This document shows positions 17,658 through 27,212 of a DNA stretch of 64,000 bases, one piece after another. Numbering within the stretch: the first letter of the stretch is position 1; every line of letters starts with the position of its first letter. The notes below the pieces were generated by a model. That model saw nothing but the letters and a program-made list of their open reading frames with translations. It searched no databases and was not told where the DNA came from. The DNA comes from Chondrinema litorale (GTDB lineage Bacteria > Bacteroidota > Bacteroidia > Cytophagales > Flammeovirgaceae): positions 992,001-1,056,000 of the forward strand of contig NZ_CP111043.1 of the NCBI RefSeq assembly GCF_026250525.1. Direction: 5' to 3'. The position numbers and the translations under genes were made by a program.

Positions 17658-20600
17658 ATGTACCTCATTTTTGATACTGAAACTACCGGACTACCTAAAA
17701 ACTACAATGCACCTGTAACCGATCTAGACAACTGGCCTAGACTAGTACAGCTTGCTTGGCAGTTGCACGGGAACAAAGGTGAACTCATTAGCGCTAAAAA
17801 TTATATAGTTAAACCCGAAGGTTTTACTATTCCATTTAATGCGGAGAAAATTCACGGTATTTCTACTGAGATGGCTCTCGAAGAAGGTTTGCCATTGGCA
17901 CAGGTAATGCAAGAATTTGCAGAAGATGTGGCTAGTGCAGATGTATTAATTGGTCACAACGTAGAGTTCGATATCAATATCACTGGAGCAGAATTCATTA
18001 GAAGTGAAGTGGAGAGTGATTTGATGGAAACTGACACAATCGATACGAAAAATGAATCGATTGAATTTTGTGCATTGCCAGGAGGTAAAGGTGGTAGATA
18101 TAAATGGCCAACGCTAACCGAACTCCATCAAAAACTATTTGGTGTTGGTTTTGGTGATGCTCACGATGCAGCTTATGACGTTGATGCTACTGCTCGCTGT
18201 TTTTTTGGGCTAATCGATCAAAGAGTGATCAATCCTTATGACAAGATTGATCCGAAAAGCATTAAATATGAGCCACCAAAGTTAGACGATGCCAACTTTG
18301 CAAAAGCCAAAGAACAAGATAAGGATGATATTTTATCAGACGTACCTAAGGAGGTTAAAGCAGAAGATTTTATCCCATTTTCACACCTTCATGTACATTC
18401 TGAGTTTTCTATTCTCCAAAGTACTGCTGGTGTAAAAAAGATATTAGCCAAAGCCAGAGAGCTTAAAATGCGTGCGGTTGCCTTTACTGATATGGGTAAC
18501 TTGCATGGAGCTTTTAATGCTGTAGCCGGCCAAGGAGACGATTTAAAAGTTATTATCGGTTGCGAGTTTTATGTAGCTGAAGAGCGCCTAAAAAAACAGT
18601 TTACCAAAGACAATCCTGATAAAAGATTTAACCAATTACTAATAGCCAAGAATCAGAATGGTTATAAAAACTTATCTAAGTTAAGTTCCATTGGCTATAT
18701 AGAAGGATTTTACTCGGGAGTTCCTAGAATAGACCGCGACCTGATTATCAAACATAAAGATGATCTAATTGCAACAACAGGTAACCTATATGGTGAAGTA
18801 CCTTATTTAATTCTGAATGTCGGTGAGCACCAAGCAGAAGAAGCTTTTGTTTGGTGGCATGAGCTATTTGGAGACGATTTCTATGTGGAATTGATGCGTC
18901 ATGGTTTGCCAGAAGAAGAAAGAGTGAACAAAGTACTACTTGGTTTTGCCGAAAAGTATGGTGTAAAACCAATAGCCAGTAACGATGTATATTATCTGAA
19001 AGAAGATGATGCAACCGCTCATGAAGTACTCTGGTGTGTAAAAGAAGGCAAGACCATGAGTATGGATGTGGGTATGGGTAGAAGATACCGTTTTGCACTT
19101 CCAAACCACGAATACTATTTTAAAGATCAGGAAGCAATGAATGCCCTATTCGCAGACATGCCTGATGCATTGAAAAATGTAAACGAAATAGTTGATAAAT
19201 GTGAACCGCTTACCTTAAAAAGAGATATCCTTCTTCCTGCTTTCCCAATGCCAGATGAGTTTGAGAATCAGGATGATTACCTCCGACACCTTACCATAGT
19301 TGGAGCAAAAAAACGATATGGAGACCCAATTCCAGAAGATGTATTTGAGCGCATCGACCATGAGCTCAACATCATTAAAAATATGGGATTTCCGGGTTAT
19401 TTCCTTATTGTACAAGACTTTATAGCAGCGTCCAGAGATATGGGCGTATTCGTAGGGCCCGGTCGTGGTTCTGCGGCAGGTTCTGTTGTTGCATTTTGTG
19501 TGGGAATTACCAACATCGACCCAATTAAATACAACCTACTTTTCGAACGATTCTTGAACCCGGAAAGGATATCAATGCCCGATATTGATATTGACTTTGA
19601 CGACCGTGGACGACAAGATGTAATCGACTGGGTTGTGAAAAAATACGGGAAGAATCAGGTAGCGCAGATTATTACCTATGGTACTATGGCTGCCAAAATG
19701 TCGATTAAAGACGTTGCCCGCGCCACTGAGTTGCCACTTTCAGAAGCGAATATGCTAGCCAAATTGGTTCCAGATTCTCCGGGAACTACACTCGACAAAG
19801 CTTTTGGCGAAGTAAGTGAACTGGCTGGGATTAAAGAAAATGACCAAGGGCCGCAAGGTGATGTAATCAGGTTGGCGTATACTGTAGAAGGTTCTGTAAG
19901 AAACACTGGTATCCATGCGGCAGGTGTTATTATCGCTCCTGATGATTTACTGGAATACATTCCTGTATGTACTTCTAAAGATGCAGACTTACTTGTTACC
20001 CAGTTCGACGGAAAGGTAGTTGAGTCTGCTGGTATGTTGAAGATGGACTTCTTGGGTTTAAAAACCCTTACCATTATTAAAGATGCTCTTCGACTCATTA
20101 AAAAGAATTATGATATAGATATAGATATTGATGAGATTCCTCTTGAGGATCCAAAAACATTTGAACTATATCAAAACGGTGAAACAGTTGGTACTTTCCA
20201 GTTTGAATCTGCTGGTATGCAGAAATATTTGAAAGAACTGAAACCAACCGATATTGAAGACTTAATTGCGATGAACGCCTTGTATCGTCCGGGACCGATG
20301 CAGTTCATTCCTAACTTTATTAACCGTAAGCACGGTAAAGAAAAGGTAGAATATCCACATCCACTGCTAGAAAAAATCCTGAACTACTCCAATGGAATTA
20401 TGGTGTATCAGGAACAAATTATGCAGACAGCTCAGATTCTTGCCGGTTACTCTCTTGGTGGTGCAGACTTGCTTAGAAGGGCAATGGGTAAGAAGAAGAA
20501 AGAGGAAATGGATAAGCAGAAGGTAATCTTTGTAAAAGGTGCCAAGGAGAAAAACGACATTGAAAAGAAACAAGCAGAAGAGATTTTCTCTATTATGGAG

Positions 20601-21845
20601 AAATTCGCCTCTTATGGTTTCAACAGATCGCACTCGGCTGCTTACTCTGTGGTTGCATACCAAACTGGTTACCTAAAAGCCAACTACCCAGCTGAATATA
20701 TGGCGGCTGTGCTCAGCAACTGGATGGGCACCATCGATAAGATTAAAATATTTATCGAAGAAGCTAAAAGAACTGGTGTAGAGGTACTTGGACCAGACGT
20801 AAACGAAAGTTCGAGAGACTTTGATGTAAATAGTGATGGGGCAATTCGTTTCGGTTTGGCAGCGGTAAAAGGTGCCGGTGATGCAGCGGTAGAAGCTATT
20901 ATTACAGAAAGAGAAGAAAATGGCCCTTTTAAAAATATCTGGGAATTTGTTGAGAGAGTTGACCTCCGAAAAGTAAACAAGAAGACAGTAGAAAGCTTGG
21001 CTTATGCCGGTGCTTTTGACAACTTAGGAGAATTACACCGTTCACAGTTTTTCCATATTGGCGAAGGTGAGCAATCTTCTGGAATAGAAAAACTGGTAAA
21101 ATATGGTAGTGTGGCACAAGCGGAAAAGTCTTCTGCTCAGATGTCTCTATTCGGTGGTGGTAGTGGAATAGAAATGCCTAAACCTAAAATTCCTGATTGT
21201 GAAAAATGGAGTGATCTGGTAAAACTTCGATTTGAGAAAGAAGTAGTAGGTTTCTATATTTCTGGCCATCCATTGGATTTATATAGAGTAGAATTAGAAT
21301 ATTCTTGTACTCCTATTCCAAAAATTCAAGATTGTAAAAACCGCGACATTGCCATTGGTGGTTCTATTACGGATGTAAAAATTCGTGAGGCTAAAAACGG
21401 AAACAAGTTCGCCATTTTTGCAGTGGAAGACTACGAAGGCTCTACAGAACTGGTACTATTTGGCAAGAATTACATTGAGCATAGAAACATGCTCGAAATA
21501 GGCAGATTTGTTTACATCAAAGGAAAAGTGCAGGAACGCTATGGTAGAATTGGTGAATGGGAGCTTTCTGTAAAAAGCATTTCGCTCCTTTCTGATGTAA
21601 AAGACCAACTCTTTAAACAGGTAATTTTGAAAATTGACCTCGAAAAAATTAACGAAACATTTGTAGATGGCTTGGTTACATTAGCCGAAACTCATTCTGG
21701 CAAATGCGATATGAAGTTAGAGGTATATTCAGAAAATGAGAAGATTAAACTCGATTTATTCTCTAGAAAGTTTAAAGTAGACCCTAATGCTAAATTTCTT
21801 GAAGATGCCAGAGAACTCGATGTAACCGAGTGTATGGTCAAATAA
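17658..21845 (+). CDS. dnaE: DNA polymerase III alpha subunit with fused N-terminal exonuclease
   Basis: The 1395-residue replicative polymerase starts with a complete DEDDh exonuclease (about 1-190): FDTETTG (D6, E8), GHNVEFD (D105) and HDAAYD (H169, D174), the fold of the epsilon proofreading subunit. A PHP domain follows from about 240 (HLHVHS; the usual TDHGN reads TDMGN, so some metal ligands may be lost). The C-family polymerase core has VGPGRGSAAGS and PDIDIDFDD with catalytic aspartates D642 and D644, plus YGFNRSHSAAYS. An OB-fold (IAIGGSITDVKI...FAVEDYEGS) and a tail domain end the protein. In most bacteria the exonuclease is a separate protein, and in PolC it is inserted inside PHP, so this N-terminal fusion differs from both. 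A hairpin terminator follows. Confidence 0.95.
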   Translation: MYLIFDTETTGLPKNYNAPVTDLDNWPRLVQLAWQLHGNKGELISAKNYIVKPEGFTIPFNAEKIHGISTEMALEEGLPLAQVMQEFAEDVASADVLIGHNVEFDINITGAEFIRSEVESDLMETDTIDTKNESIEFCALPGGKGGRYKWPTLTELHQKLFGVGFGDAHDAAYDVDATARCFFGLIDQRVINPYDKIDPKSIKYEPPKLDDANFAKAKEQDKDDILSDVPKEVKAEDFIPFSHLHVHSEFSILQSTAGVKKILAKARELKMRAVAFTDMGNLHGAFNAVAGQGDDLKVIIGCEFYVAEERLKKQFTKDNPDKRFNQLLIAKNQNGYKNLSKLSSIGYIEGFYSGVPRIDRDLIIKHKDDLIATTGNLYGEVPYLILNVGEHQAEEAFVWWHELFGDDFYVELMRHGLPEEERVNKVLLGFAEKYGVKPIASNDVYYLKEDDATAHEVLWCVKEGKTMSMDVGMGRRYRFALPNHEYYFKDQEAMNALFADMPDALKNVNEIVDKCEPLTLKRDILLPAFPMPDEFENQDDYLRHLTIVGAKKRYGDPIPEDVFERIDHELNIIKNMGFPGYFLIVQDFIAASRDMGVFVGPGRGSAAGSVVAFCVGITNIDPIKYNLLFERFLNPERISMPDIDIDFDDRGRQDVIDWVVKKYGKNQVAQIITYGTMAAKMSIKDVARATELPLSEANMLAKLVPDSPGTTLDKAFGEVSELAGIKENDQGPQGDVIRLAYTVEGSVRNTGIHAAGVIIAPDDLLEYIPVCTSKDADLLVTQFDGKVVESAGMLKMDFLGLKTLTIIKDALRLIKKNYDIDIDIDEIPLEDPKTFELYQNGETVGTFQFESAGMQKYLKELKPTDIEDLIAMNALYRPGPMQFIPNFINRKHGKEKVEYPHPLLEKILNYSNGIMVYQEQIMQTAQILAGYSLGGADLLRRAMGKKKKEEMDKQKVIFVKGAKEKNDIEKKQAEEIFSIMEKFASYGFNRSHSAAYSVVAYQTGYLKANYPAEYMAAVLSNWMGTIDKIKIFIEEAKRTGVEVLGPDVNESSRDFDVNSDGAIRFGLAAVKGAGDAAVEAIITEREENGPFKNIWEFVERVDLRKVNKKTVESLAYAGAFDNLGELHRSQFFHIGEGEQSSGIEKLVKYGSVAQAEKSSAQMSLFGGGSGIEMPKPKIPDCEKWSDLVKLRFEKEVVGFYISGHPLDLYRVELEYSCTPIPKIQDCKNRDIAIGGSITDVKIREAKNGNKFAIFAVEDYEGSTELVLFGKNYIEHRNMLEIGRFVYIKGKVQERYGRIGEWELSVKSISLLSDVKDQLFKQVILKIDLEKINETFVDGLVTLAETHSGKCDMKLEVYSENEKIKLDLFSRKFKVDPNAKFLEDARELDVTECMVK

Positions 21846-21855
21846 TTAGAAATGA

Positions 21856-21891
21856 AAATCAGTATCAGACTTTAATAACTGATACTGATTT
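21856..21891 (+). terminator. intrinsic terminator after dnaE, possibly bidirectional
   Basis: A perfect 13-bp stem (AAATCAGTATCAG and its complement) with a ten-base loop lies between the dnaE stop and the convergent DUF4241 gene. The T tract is modest. Confidence 0.65.
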
Positions 21892-21898
21892 CTTTAGA

Positions 21899-22510
21899 TT
21901 AAATATTTTCCCACCAAGTTACAAATGCGAAATCTGTTAAAAACTGTACAGGTTTATCGTTTAAATCAAAACCTACAAAAGCACCATAATTGCCTTCTCC
22001 TACTCCTGTAGAAAACTGAAGCATATTGTAATTTTCAAAAATGATCACTTTATCTTTCCCACTTGATTCTGTACCAAAATTTTTATCCCAAAGATCATCA
22101 CCTTGGCCATTAAACTTTAATACTCCCTCAAAATCGCCTATAATTGCTGAGCCATCATCTACTGGGTAGCCAAAAATTTGCTCATCAAATATTGAAATTT
22201 TCTTTTGTCTGCCCATCGTAGCATATTCCCACTTTACAACCGCTTCAGCAGAAAAAACAATTCTTACAAAAGCATTAAACTGCATTCCGTTTACATCTAC
22301 TACCGACTTCTCAACTATAAATTTACCAGTAGGAAATGTCTCGTTAAAAGGGCCTAAACCGCCTAAAGAAATAGGGTCTCCTATCACTAATTTGCCCGTT
22401 GGCAAGTTAATTTCTCCAATATATTCTTTATTAAATTTTAAAGTATATTCCTCTTGTAAAACAACTGTATCATCAATAAATGCTGTTTCAAAAATTTCTG
22501 GTTGCACCAT
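21899..22510 (-). CDS. DUF4241 family protein
   Basis: A 203-residue soluble protein with no signal peptide. The segment NLPTGKLVIGDPISLGGL near residue 35, the repeated FPTGKFIVEKSVVD motif and the C-terminal GEGNYGAFVGFDLNDKPVQFL match the pattern of DUF4241, an uncharacterised family scattered through bacteria, often next to variable genes. I cannot assign a biochemical role; a link with polymorphic toxin immunity has crossed my mind, but no toxin is visible here. It opens a small accessory island that also holds a broken gene and an insertion sequence. Confidence 0.65.
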   Translation of the reverse strand: MVQPEIFETAFIDDTVVLQEEYTLKFNKEYIGEINLPTGKLVIGDPISLGGLGPFNETFPTGKFIVEKSVVDVNGMQFNAFVRIVFSAEAVVKWEYATMGRQKKISIFDEQIFGYPVDDGSAIIGDFEGVLKFNGQGDDLWDKNFGTESSGKDKVIIFENYNMLQFSTGVGEGNYGAFVGFDLNDKPVQFLTDFAFVTWWENI

Positions 22511-22613
22511 AACGTGTCTTTGTGTCTTATAAATTATGTTATTAATTGATTAATTCTTAAAAAAAGAGATTAGAATAGTTTAGCAATATTTATACTCATT
22601 ATTCTTTTGCCCA

Positions 22614-23327
22614 CTAATTTTTCTTTCTTCGTTTCTTTCGCTTTTTGGTAGTAGCATTGACCAAACTTCTTTTATTCCTTACATAAGCTGCAAATTCAGA
22701 ATGTATATCATTTAAATAAAAAGTATCTCTTAATGTTTGAGTGATTTTCACAAAATTGATTAAATCTGGCATATACCAAACATTTTTAGATTTTTGATAA
22801 CTCGTCAATAAGGACTCTGAATTGATATAATAATAAGACCTGTATTTATTTTTTGAGTATAACTCTATCCAATAACTTGAAGGATCAGCACTAATGAATC
22901 TGTCAATTTGTCCCTCACCAACATGATAGATGCATTTATCGGTAATAATAGAAAAATCACTCTGATGCATATCAGATAATGTAAGTACATCTAAATCTAA
23001 GAGTTTTTCCCAAAGACTTTCTATATCCACAAAATCACAGATCTGACTAGAGCAAACTAGGCTATCTTCATAAACAAATCCTCTTGCATATTGCCAATTA
23101 CCCTGTTTATCAAAATTAAGTTTTAAAAATGTACCTCCATCATACCAAACAGAAATACTCCAAAACCTCATTTCAAATTCAAGAATATCAAAATTCGGCC
23201 TGCCTAATAAATCTTCATGTAACGGTTTATTACTACTCTCATTTGTAGTATCAGGTTCAAAATCAAACTAAGCATTGGCACAAATTGGAATTAATAAAAG
23301 AATAGAAATAAGAAGAATGTGGTGCAT
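22614..23327 (-). pseudogene. secreted protein gene interrupted by an amber codon at codon 20
   Basis: The open frame from 23171 encodes 185 residues of no family I recognise, ending in a Lys/Arg-rich tail (TTKKRKKRRKKN). Reading further upstream in the same frame gives an ATG at 23327 and a textbook signal peptide, MHHILLISILLLIPICANA. A TAG at 23268-23270 follows immediately, and then the frame stays open (FDFEPDTTNESSN...) into the downstream part. A single CAG-to-TAG change would explain it, giving ANA|QFDFEP at the cleavage site. The gene is therefore probably a recent pseudogene. Translation could restart internally without the signal peptide. The insertion sequence begins 122 bases upstream of the ATG. 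Confidence 0.7.
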
Positions 23328-23441
23328 ATTAATTAAATAGTCACAGTATATCACTCATCTAGCAAGGAACAGAATTTAAAGATTTTAGAATTTACAGGAT
23401 TATATTGATTTGAAATTTTAATATAGTAAGAACATCTCTTT

Positions 23442-23449
23442 ATTATCTA
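23442..23449. repeat. left copy of 8-bp target-site duplication (ATTATCTA)
   Basis: The eight bases just outside the left inverted repeat are identical to the eight just outside the right one (24464-24471). An 8-bp duplication is what IS1595-family elements produce. Confidence 0.85.
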
Positions 23450-23475
23450 AATGATTATCCGTAAAGCTACCACAA
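23450..23475. repeat. left terminal inverted repeat of the IS
   Basis: Twenty-two of 26 bases match the reverse complement of 24438-24463. The mismatches are confined to a central block of four. Confidence 0.88.
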
Positions 23476-23526
23476 AGTAAATAGGGTATGGTCTGCGCTT
23501 CGAAATTAGCTCAAAAACAGGTCATT

Positions 23527-24435
23527 ATGGATAGTATTATTGAATTCATGTAAGCGTACCGCAATGAGCAGGTATGCCGTGAGTGTTTCAAGGAAATCAG
23601 GGATAAAGCAGGTGTTTGTTGCAAGAAATGCGGTAGCCAAGAGCATTACTGGCTAAATAGCAAGCAGATGTACCAATGCAAGTCATGCAGTTTTAGGACA
23701 GGCCTCCGCAGTGGCACCATCATGGAAGCTTCCAAACTTCCGTTTCGCTACTGGTTCGTTGCTATCTGGCTGATGGGCTGTAGCAAGAAAGGTTCTTCTG
23801 CCTGTAATGTGCAGAGGCAGCTCAATCATAAGCGCTATGAACCTATCTGGGCAATGATGCACAAAATACGCTCTGCGATGGGCCAACGGGACAACCACTA
23901 CTTGCTGGGAGGCAATATTGAGGTAGACGAAGGGTTCTTTGAAACACTAGTACCCGAGGGGCAGAAGGAAGAGGAGAGAAAGCGGGGAAGGGGGAGCCAG
24001 AAGCAGACCATGGCGATGGTCTTTGCACAGACAGAGGTGGTGCTACAGCCTAAAAAACACCGCCCTTCTAAAAGGTGCAAGTATTTCAAAATGGCTGTAT
24101 GCGCTGATTTTACAGTAGAAACTGCTAGAAATACGATTACCCGGCATGTTGCCCAGAATGCCAAGATGATTACAGATGGCTATTCAACCTATCAGTCACT
24201 GACAGGAGAGTTCGAGATGGATGTGGAAAAAGTGCCCTCAAAACAGGCCCATATCAAACTACCTTGGGTACATACAGCCATTGGGAATGCAAAGAAAGTC
24301 CTACAAGGGATATATCAGCATACAAGGCCAGGGTATCTACAGAATTATCTAGATGAGTTCTGTTACAAACTCAATAGAAGATACTTTGAAAATGATATTT
24401 TTGACAGAATATTAATTGCTTGTACGCTCACTTGA
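23527..24435 (+). pseudogene. IS1595/ISXO2-like transposase with an in-frame stop at codon 9
   Basis: The full frame starts with ATG at 23527, hits TAA at 23551-23553, and continues in the same frame to TGA at 24433-24435. After the stop it encodes a zinc ribbon (CRECFKEIRDKAGVCCKKCGS and YQCKSCSFRTG) and then the DDE-type domain: IEVDEGFFET, a second aspartate in ITDGYSTYQSL, and HTAIGNAKKVLQG with YLDEFCYKLNRRYF near the end. The longest uninterrupted ATG-started part begins at 23668 (255 residues) and loses most of the zinc ribbon, which binds the inverted repeats. A sense codon such as AAA changed to TAA would explain the stop. Probably inactive unless the stop is read through. Confidence 0.85.
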
Positions 24436-24437
24436 GC

Positions 24438-24463
24438 TTGTGGTAAGAATACGGATAATCATT
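24438..24463. repeat. right terminal inverted repeat of the IS
   Basis: This is the complement of the left repeat with four central mismatches. It begins two bases after the transposase stop codon. Confidence 0.88.
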
Positions 24464-24471
24464 ATTATCTA
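24464..24471. repeat. right copy of 8-bp target-site duplication (ATTATCTA)
   Basis: Identical to 23442-23449 on the other side of the element. Confidence 0.85.
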
Positions 24472-24527
24472 ATATACTTCTATACTCTCTGTTTACAAAA
24501 TATTATATTTTCAATAATACTTGTAAC

Positions 24528-24914
24528 ATGAGTAAAATTAATGATCCTCTCACATATAAAGTAATCGGAACAGCAATGAAAGTTCATAATACTTTGGGTA
24601 ATGGATTTCAGGAAGTGATTTACCAGAGGTGTTTAGCTATTGAATTAGAGAGAGCAAAATTGGGCTTTGTAAGAGAACAACCACAAACCATCTATTATAA
24701 TGGAATTGAGGTGGGCAGTCGTAGAGCAGATTTTATAATAGAAAACAAAATTGTGGTAGAACTGAAAGCTGTCATTAGACTAGAAGATGTACATCTAAAC
24801 CAAGCCAAAAATTATGTTGTCGCTTATGACTTTGAAAAAGGTTTACTTATAAACTTTGGAGCCTCTAGCCTACAATACAAATTAATTTTCAACCCAAAAT
24901 ACTCATCTAAATAA
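24528..24914 (+). CDS. GxxExxY family protein (PD-(D/E)XK-like)
   Basis: A 128-residue protein of the GxxExxY family, named for the motif seen here as GNGFQEVIY near residue 27. A later segment, RRADFIIENKIVVELKA, has the spacing of a PD-(D/E)XK nuclease core (D, then E-x-K). The family is widespread in environmental bacteria, often as a lone gene near mobile elements, and its function is not established. A nuclease activity is inference only. Length is normal and the frame is intact. It lies directly behind the insertion sequence in the accessory island. Confidence 0.85.
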   Translation: MSKINDPLTYKVIGTAMKVHNTLGNGFQEVIYQRCLAIELERAKLGFVREQPQTIYYNGIEVGSRRADFIIENKIVVELKAVIRLEDVHLNQAKNYVVAYDFEKGLLINFGASSLQYKLIFNPKYSSK

Positions 24915-24959
24915 TTCAGTAAATTCTTAAATCCAAAAAATCCTGCTTCAGACAATTTT

Positions 24960-26039
24960 TCACTCAATAGTTATATCAATATAAACTACTTCTACATCTT
25001 CTATTATTTCTTGTTTTTGGATATCTTGATCAAATAAACGAATTAAATTATTGCCAGCGAGGTCTTCTATTCGGGTATTGATGGCGAGTTTGTAATTACC
25101 TTTTTGCCAGTTGCTTTCTGGATAAAAATATACATTACTTTCTTTTTCTTTGGCCTCCCAAGTTCCTTTAATTATTTTACCAACTTCATTCTCTACGTTT
25201 AGCAATGAAATTACACTACCATAATCCATTGTTTCATTAAAACTGATTTTGATTGCTTCTCTTGAGTCTAATTTTGGAATTGCTACATTCCAGTCTTTGT
25301 AATTGGGTTTAGTTCTATCTTCTACTTTTACTGTAAATTTCTTCGTTACTTCTTCCTTTATTTTTATTCCTTGCGCATCGCGCAAATCGGCAGAAACTTT
25401 AAATATACACTCCTCGCCTTCTTTAAGAATGGTTCCTAACTTTTCATTTGGTCCTAAACCTTGTTTAATGCGGCCTGGCTCTAACCAAACACACAGAAGT
25501 TGTCGGTTTTCGCTCCACAATTCAGGGATTTCCTTCAAAATAGCTCTGTAAACTGGTTCGCCATTTTTATCAATCAAATCAATATGAGTGTATGCCTGCG
25601 TAGCCATTGGCTGCGAGAATTGGATATAAAACTTGAGCTGGTTTGCAGGCAGAATTGCTTGTGATGGATAAATAGCAGTAACACTCGCACGCTCATAATC
25701 TGTAGGAATTGCTATAGTAAAAACCAATACTTGATCTTGGCAAACTGCGGTGTAAGTCTCTCCCATGCTAAATGGAAGTGTGGGAATAAAAGTAGCTTCT
25801 TTTTGCTTACCTTCAATTGAAGGAAGTGGGAGGATTGAAGCAGATTTTTCGTGGGAATGATCACCAAAATATACTTTAAGGGCGTGCGCTTTATGCTTGG
25901 CATTGCATATTACTCGACCATCGGCATAGCTTATCTGTTGAAAGGAAAGAGCCTGCGAAAACAGGCTCAAACCAAACATGCAATACAAAATTAATGTAGT
26001 AGTTCTGATAACCAGTATCTTATAGCCAACGATTTCCAC
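24960..26039 (-). CDS. secreted protein with Ig-like (SbsA/Big_5 type) domains
   Basis: A 359-residue exported protein. The N-terminal LVIRTTTLILYCMFGLSLFSQA segment looks like a signal peptide. Two stretches resemble bacterial Ig-like SbsA domains: VTAIYPSQAILPANQLKFYIQFSQPM (about residue 115) and AIKISFNETMDYGSV...NYKLAINTRIEDLAGNNLI near the end. These domains usually mediate adhesion or act as spacers in surface proteins; no catalytic motif is visible. The start is GTG at 26039, overlapping the upstream gene by 20 bases, because the first ATG (25976) would truncate the signal peptide. Co-transcribed with the propeller-like gene upstream. Confidence 0.7.
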   Translation of the reverse strand: MEIVGYKILVIRTTTLILYCMFGLSLFSQALSFQQISYADGRVICNAKHKAHALKVYFGDHSHEKSASILPLPSIEGKQKEATFIPTLPFSMGETYTAVCQDQVLVFTIAIPTDYERASVTAIYPSQAILPANQLKFYIQFSQPMATQAYTHIDLIDKNGEPVYRAILKEIPELWSENRQLLCVWLEPGRIKQGLGPNEKLGTILKEGEECIFKVSADLRDAQGIKIKEEVTKKFTVKVEDRTKPNYKDWNVAIPKLDSREAIKISFNETMDYGSVISLLNVENEVGKIIKGTWEAKEKESNVYFYPESNWQKGNYKLAINTRIEDLAGNNLIRLFDQDIQKQEIIEDVEVVYIDITIE

Positions 26040-27132
26040 CTGTGCTCAAAACCAATTCTCCAGCTGAATTTCTCTGTAACATTGCAAAAGTATCATCAGA
26101 CATTTTGGCTAACTGTAATACATTTACAAATGGCAATGCGATAAATCCAACTCCATCTGTAGCCGATCTTTCTTCAACCGGAGAAGTTAGGTAGTCACTA
26201 AAAGTTTCAATATCGTTTACTTTAATTTTCATTAATGCTCTGCTTGAGTTTGCTAACAACACAAAGCGCTCATCTCCATTACTCAATTCAATTATATCTA
26301 ATGGTGTATTCCAATTACCCAGTTCAGCCACTGTTCTTCCTTTTGTATGCTCACCATTTTGCAACTCGCTCATTGGGAAAACTACTAATGGCGTGCAAGT
26401 GTAGCTCGCTATAATGTAAGGCTCATCATTTAGGGTAATTGGCATAAATGTTTTTACAGGAGACTGAGTTTCGTACTGACCATGAGCAGCGTGGTAAATT
26501 TCTAGTGAACCATAAGATTGCTCTGCTGTAAATGGGAATGTAATACTACGGAAAGTAGAGCCAAATTCTTTGTTACTTAAACCAGTAAGCATAATCTTAC
26601 CATTTTCGTAATTAAGGTCAGAAATTGCCCATTGGCGAAGCGATCTACCTCTTCTATCTTCTGCATCTTCTGAGACAGCATCTACCAAAGATTGCTTTGA
26701 ATGACTCACTTCATCTAAAGGAACAGAAACAAACTTTTCACCTTCTACTTTAAAAAGCATCGATTTGCCACTGCTATGCTGCACTGCCAAAAATATCTGT
26801 TTTGTTCCTGGGTGTACTGCCATATCTGTAATTTCTATCTGATCTACAGTAGTACCTAATTGCATCGCCAATGTTTTATCTACATTTTTGATATTTACTT
26901 CGCTGCTCTGTTCTTCACTTTTGCCAGACATATCAACAGCAATTACACTAGCTGAAGTAGCATCACCTATAAACAATAGGTTTTGAGGACCAAAATCCAT
27001 CGAGCTAATCGATTTAATTTCTGGGTTACCAGTTACAAATCCTTTTTTGAGGTTTACATCTCCGGGGTCTCCGGCAAAGAGGGCACTTAAAAAGCTTATA
27101 CAAAAGAGCAAGGTTAATGTTAGGTGTCTCAT
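26020..27132 (-). CDS. secreted beta-propeller-like protein of unknown function
   Basis: The ATG at 27132 gives a good signal peptide (MRHLTLTLLFCISFLSALFA). A longer TTG-started form from 27159 is less likely. The rest is beta-rich with recurring patterns such as ISSMDFGPQNLLFIGDATSASVIAVDM, ITDMAVHPGTKQIFLAVQ and LDIIELSNGDERFVLLANSSRALMKI, each resembling a propeller blade (turn, then LFIG or FLAV strands). I do not recognise a named family. It overlaps the start of the Ig-like protein gene by 20 bases, so the two form an operon of secreted proteins. They may act together at the cell surface. Confidence 0.65.
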   Translation of the reverse strand: MRHLTLTLLFCISFLSALFAGDPGDVNLKKGFVTGNPEIKSISSMDFGPQNLLFIGDATSASVIAVDMSGKSEEQSSEVNIKNVDKTLAMQLGTTVDQIEITDMAVHPGTKQIFLAVQHSSGKSMLFKVEGEKFVSVPLDEVSHSKQSLVDAVSEDAEDRRGRSLRQWAISDLNYENGKIMLTGLSNKEFGSTFRSITFPFTAEQSYGSLEIYHAAHGQYETQSPVKTFMPITLNDEPYIIASYTCTPLVVFPMSELQNGEHTKGRTVAELGNWNTPLDIIELSNGDERFVLLANSSRALMKIKVNDIETFSDYLTSPVEERSATDGVGFIALPFVNVLQLAKMSDDTFAMLQRNSAGELVLSTGGNRWL

Positions 27133-27212
27133 AATAGATTCAGTTTTCGGTTTATACAAATTACAATTTTTTATGATAAAATCATAATTGCATCAAACTG
27201 AATTTTATGTAT

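Larger units (their letters stand above)
23450..24463 (+). mobile_element. IS1595-family insertion sequence, structurally complete, 1014 bp
   Basis: The element is bounded by 26-bp imperfect inverted repeats (23450-23475 and 24438-24463; both arms read AATGATTATCCGTA, four mismatched bases, then TACCACAA) and flanked by identical 8-bp duplications. Its length and the ISXO2-like transposase fit the IS1595 family. Its GC content is clearly higher than that of its neighbours. The intact duplication and repeats suggest a fairly recent insertion. The single transposase gene carries an early stop codon, so this copy is probably not autonomous. Confidence 0.9.
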
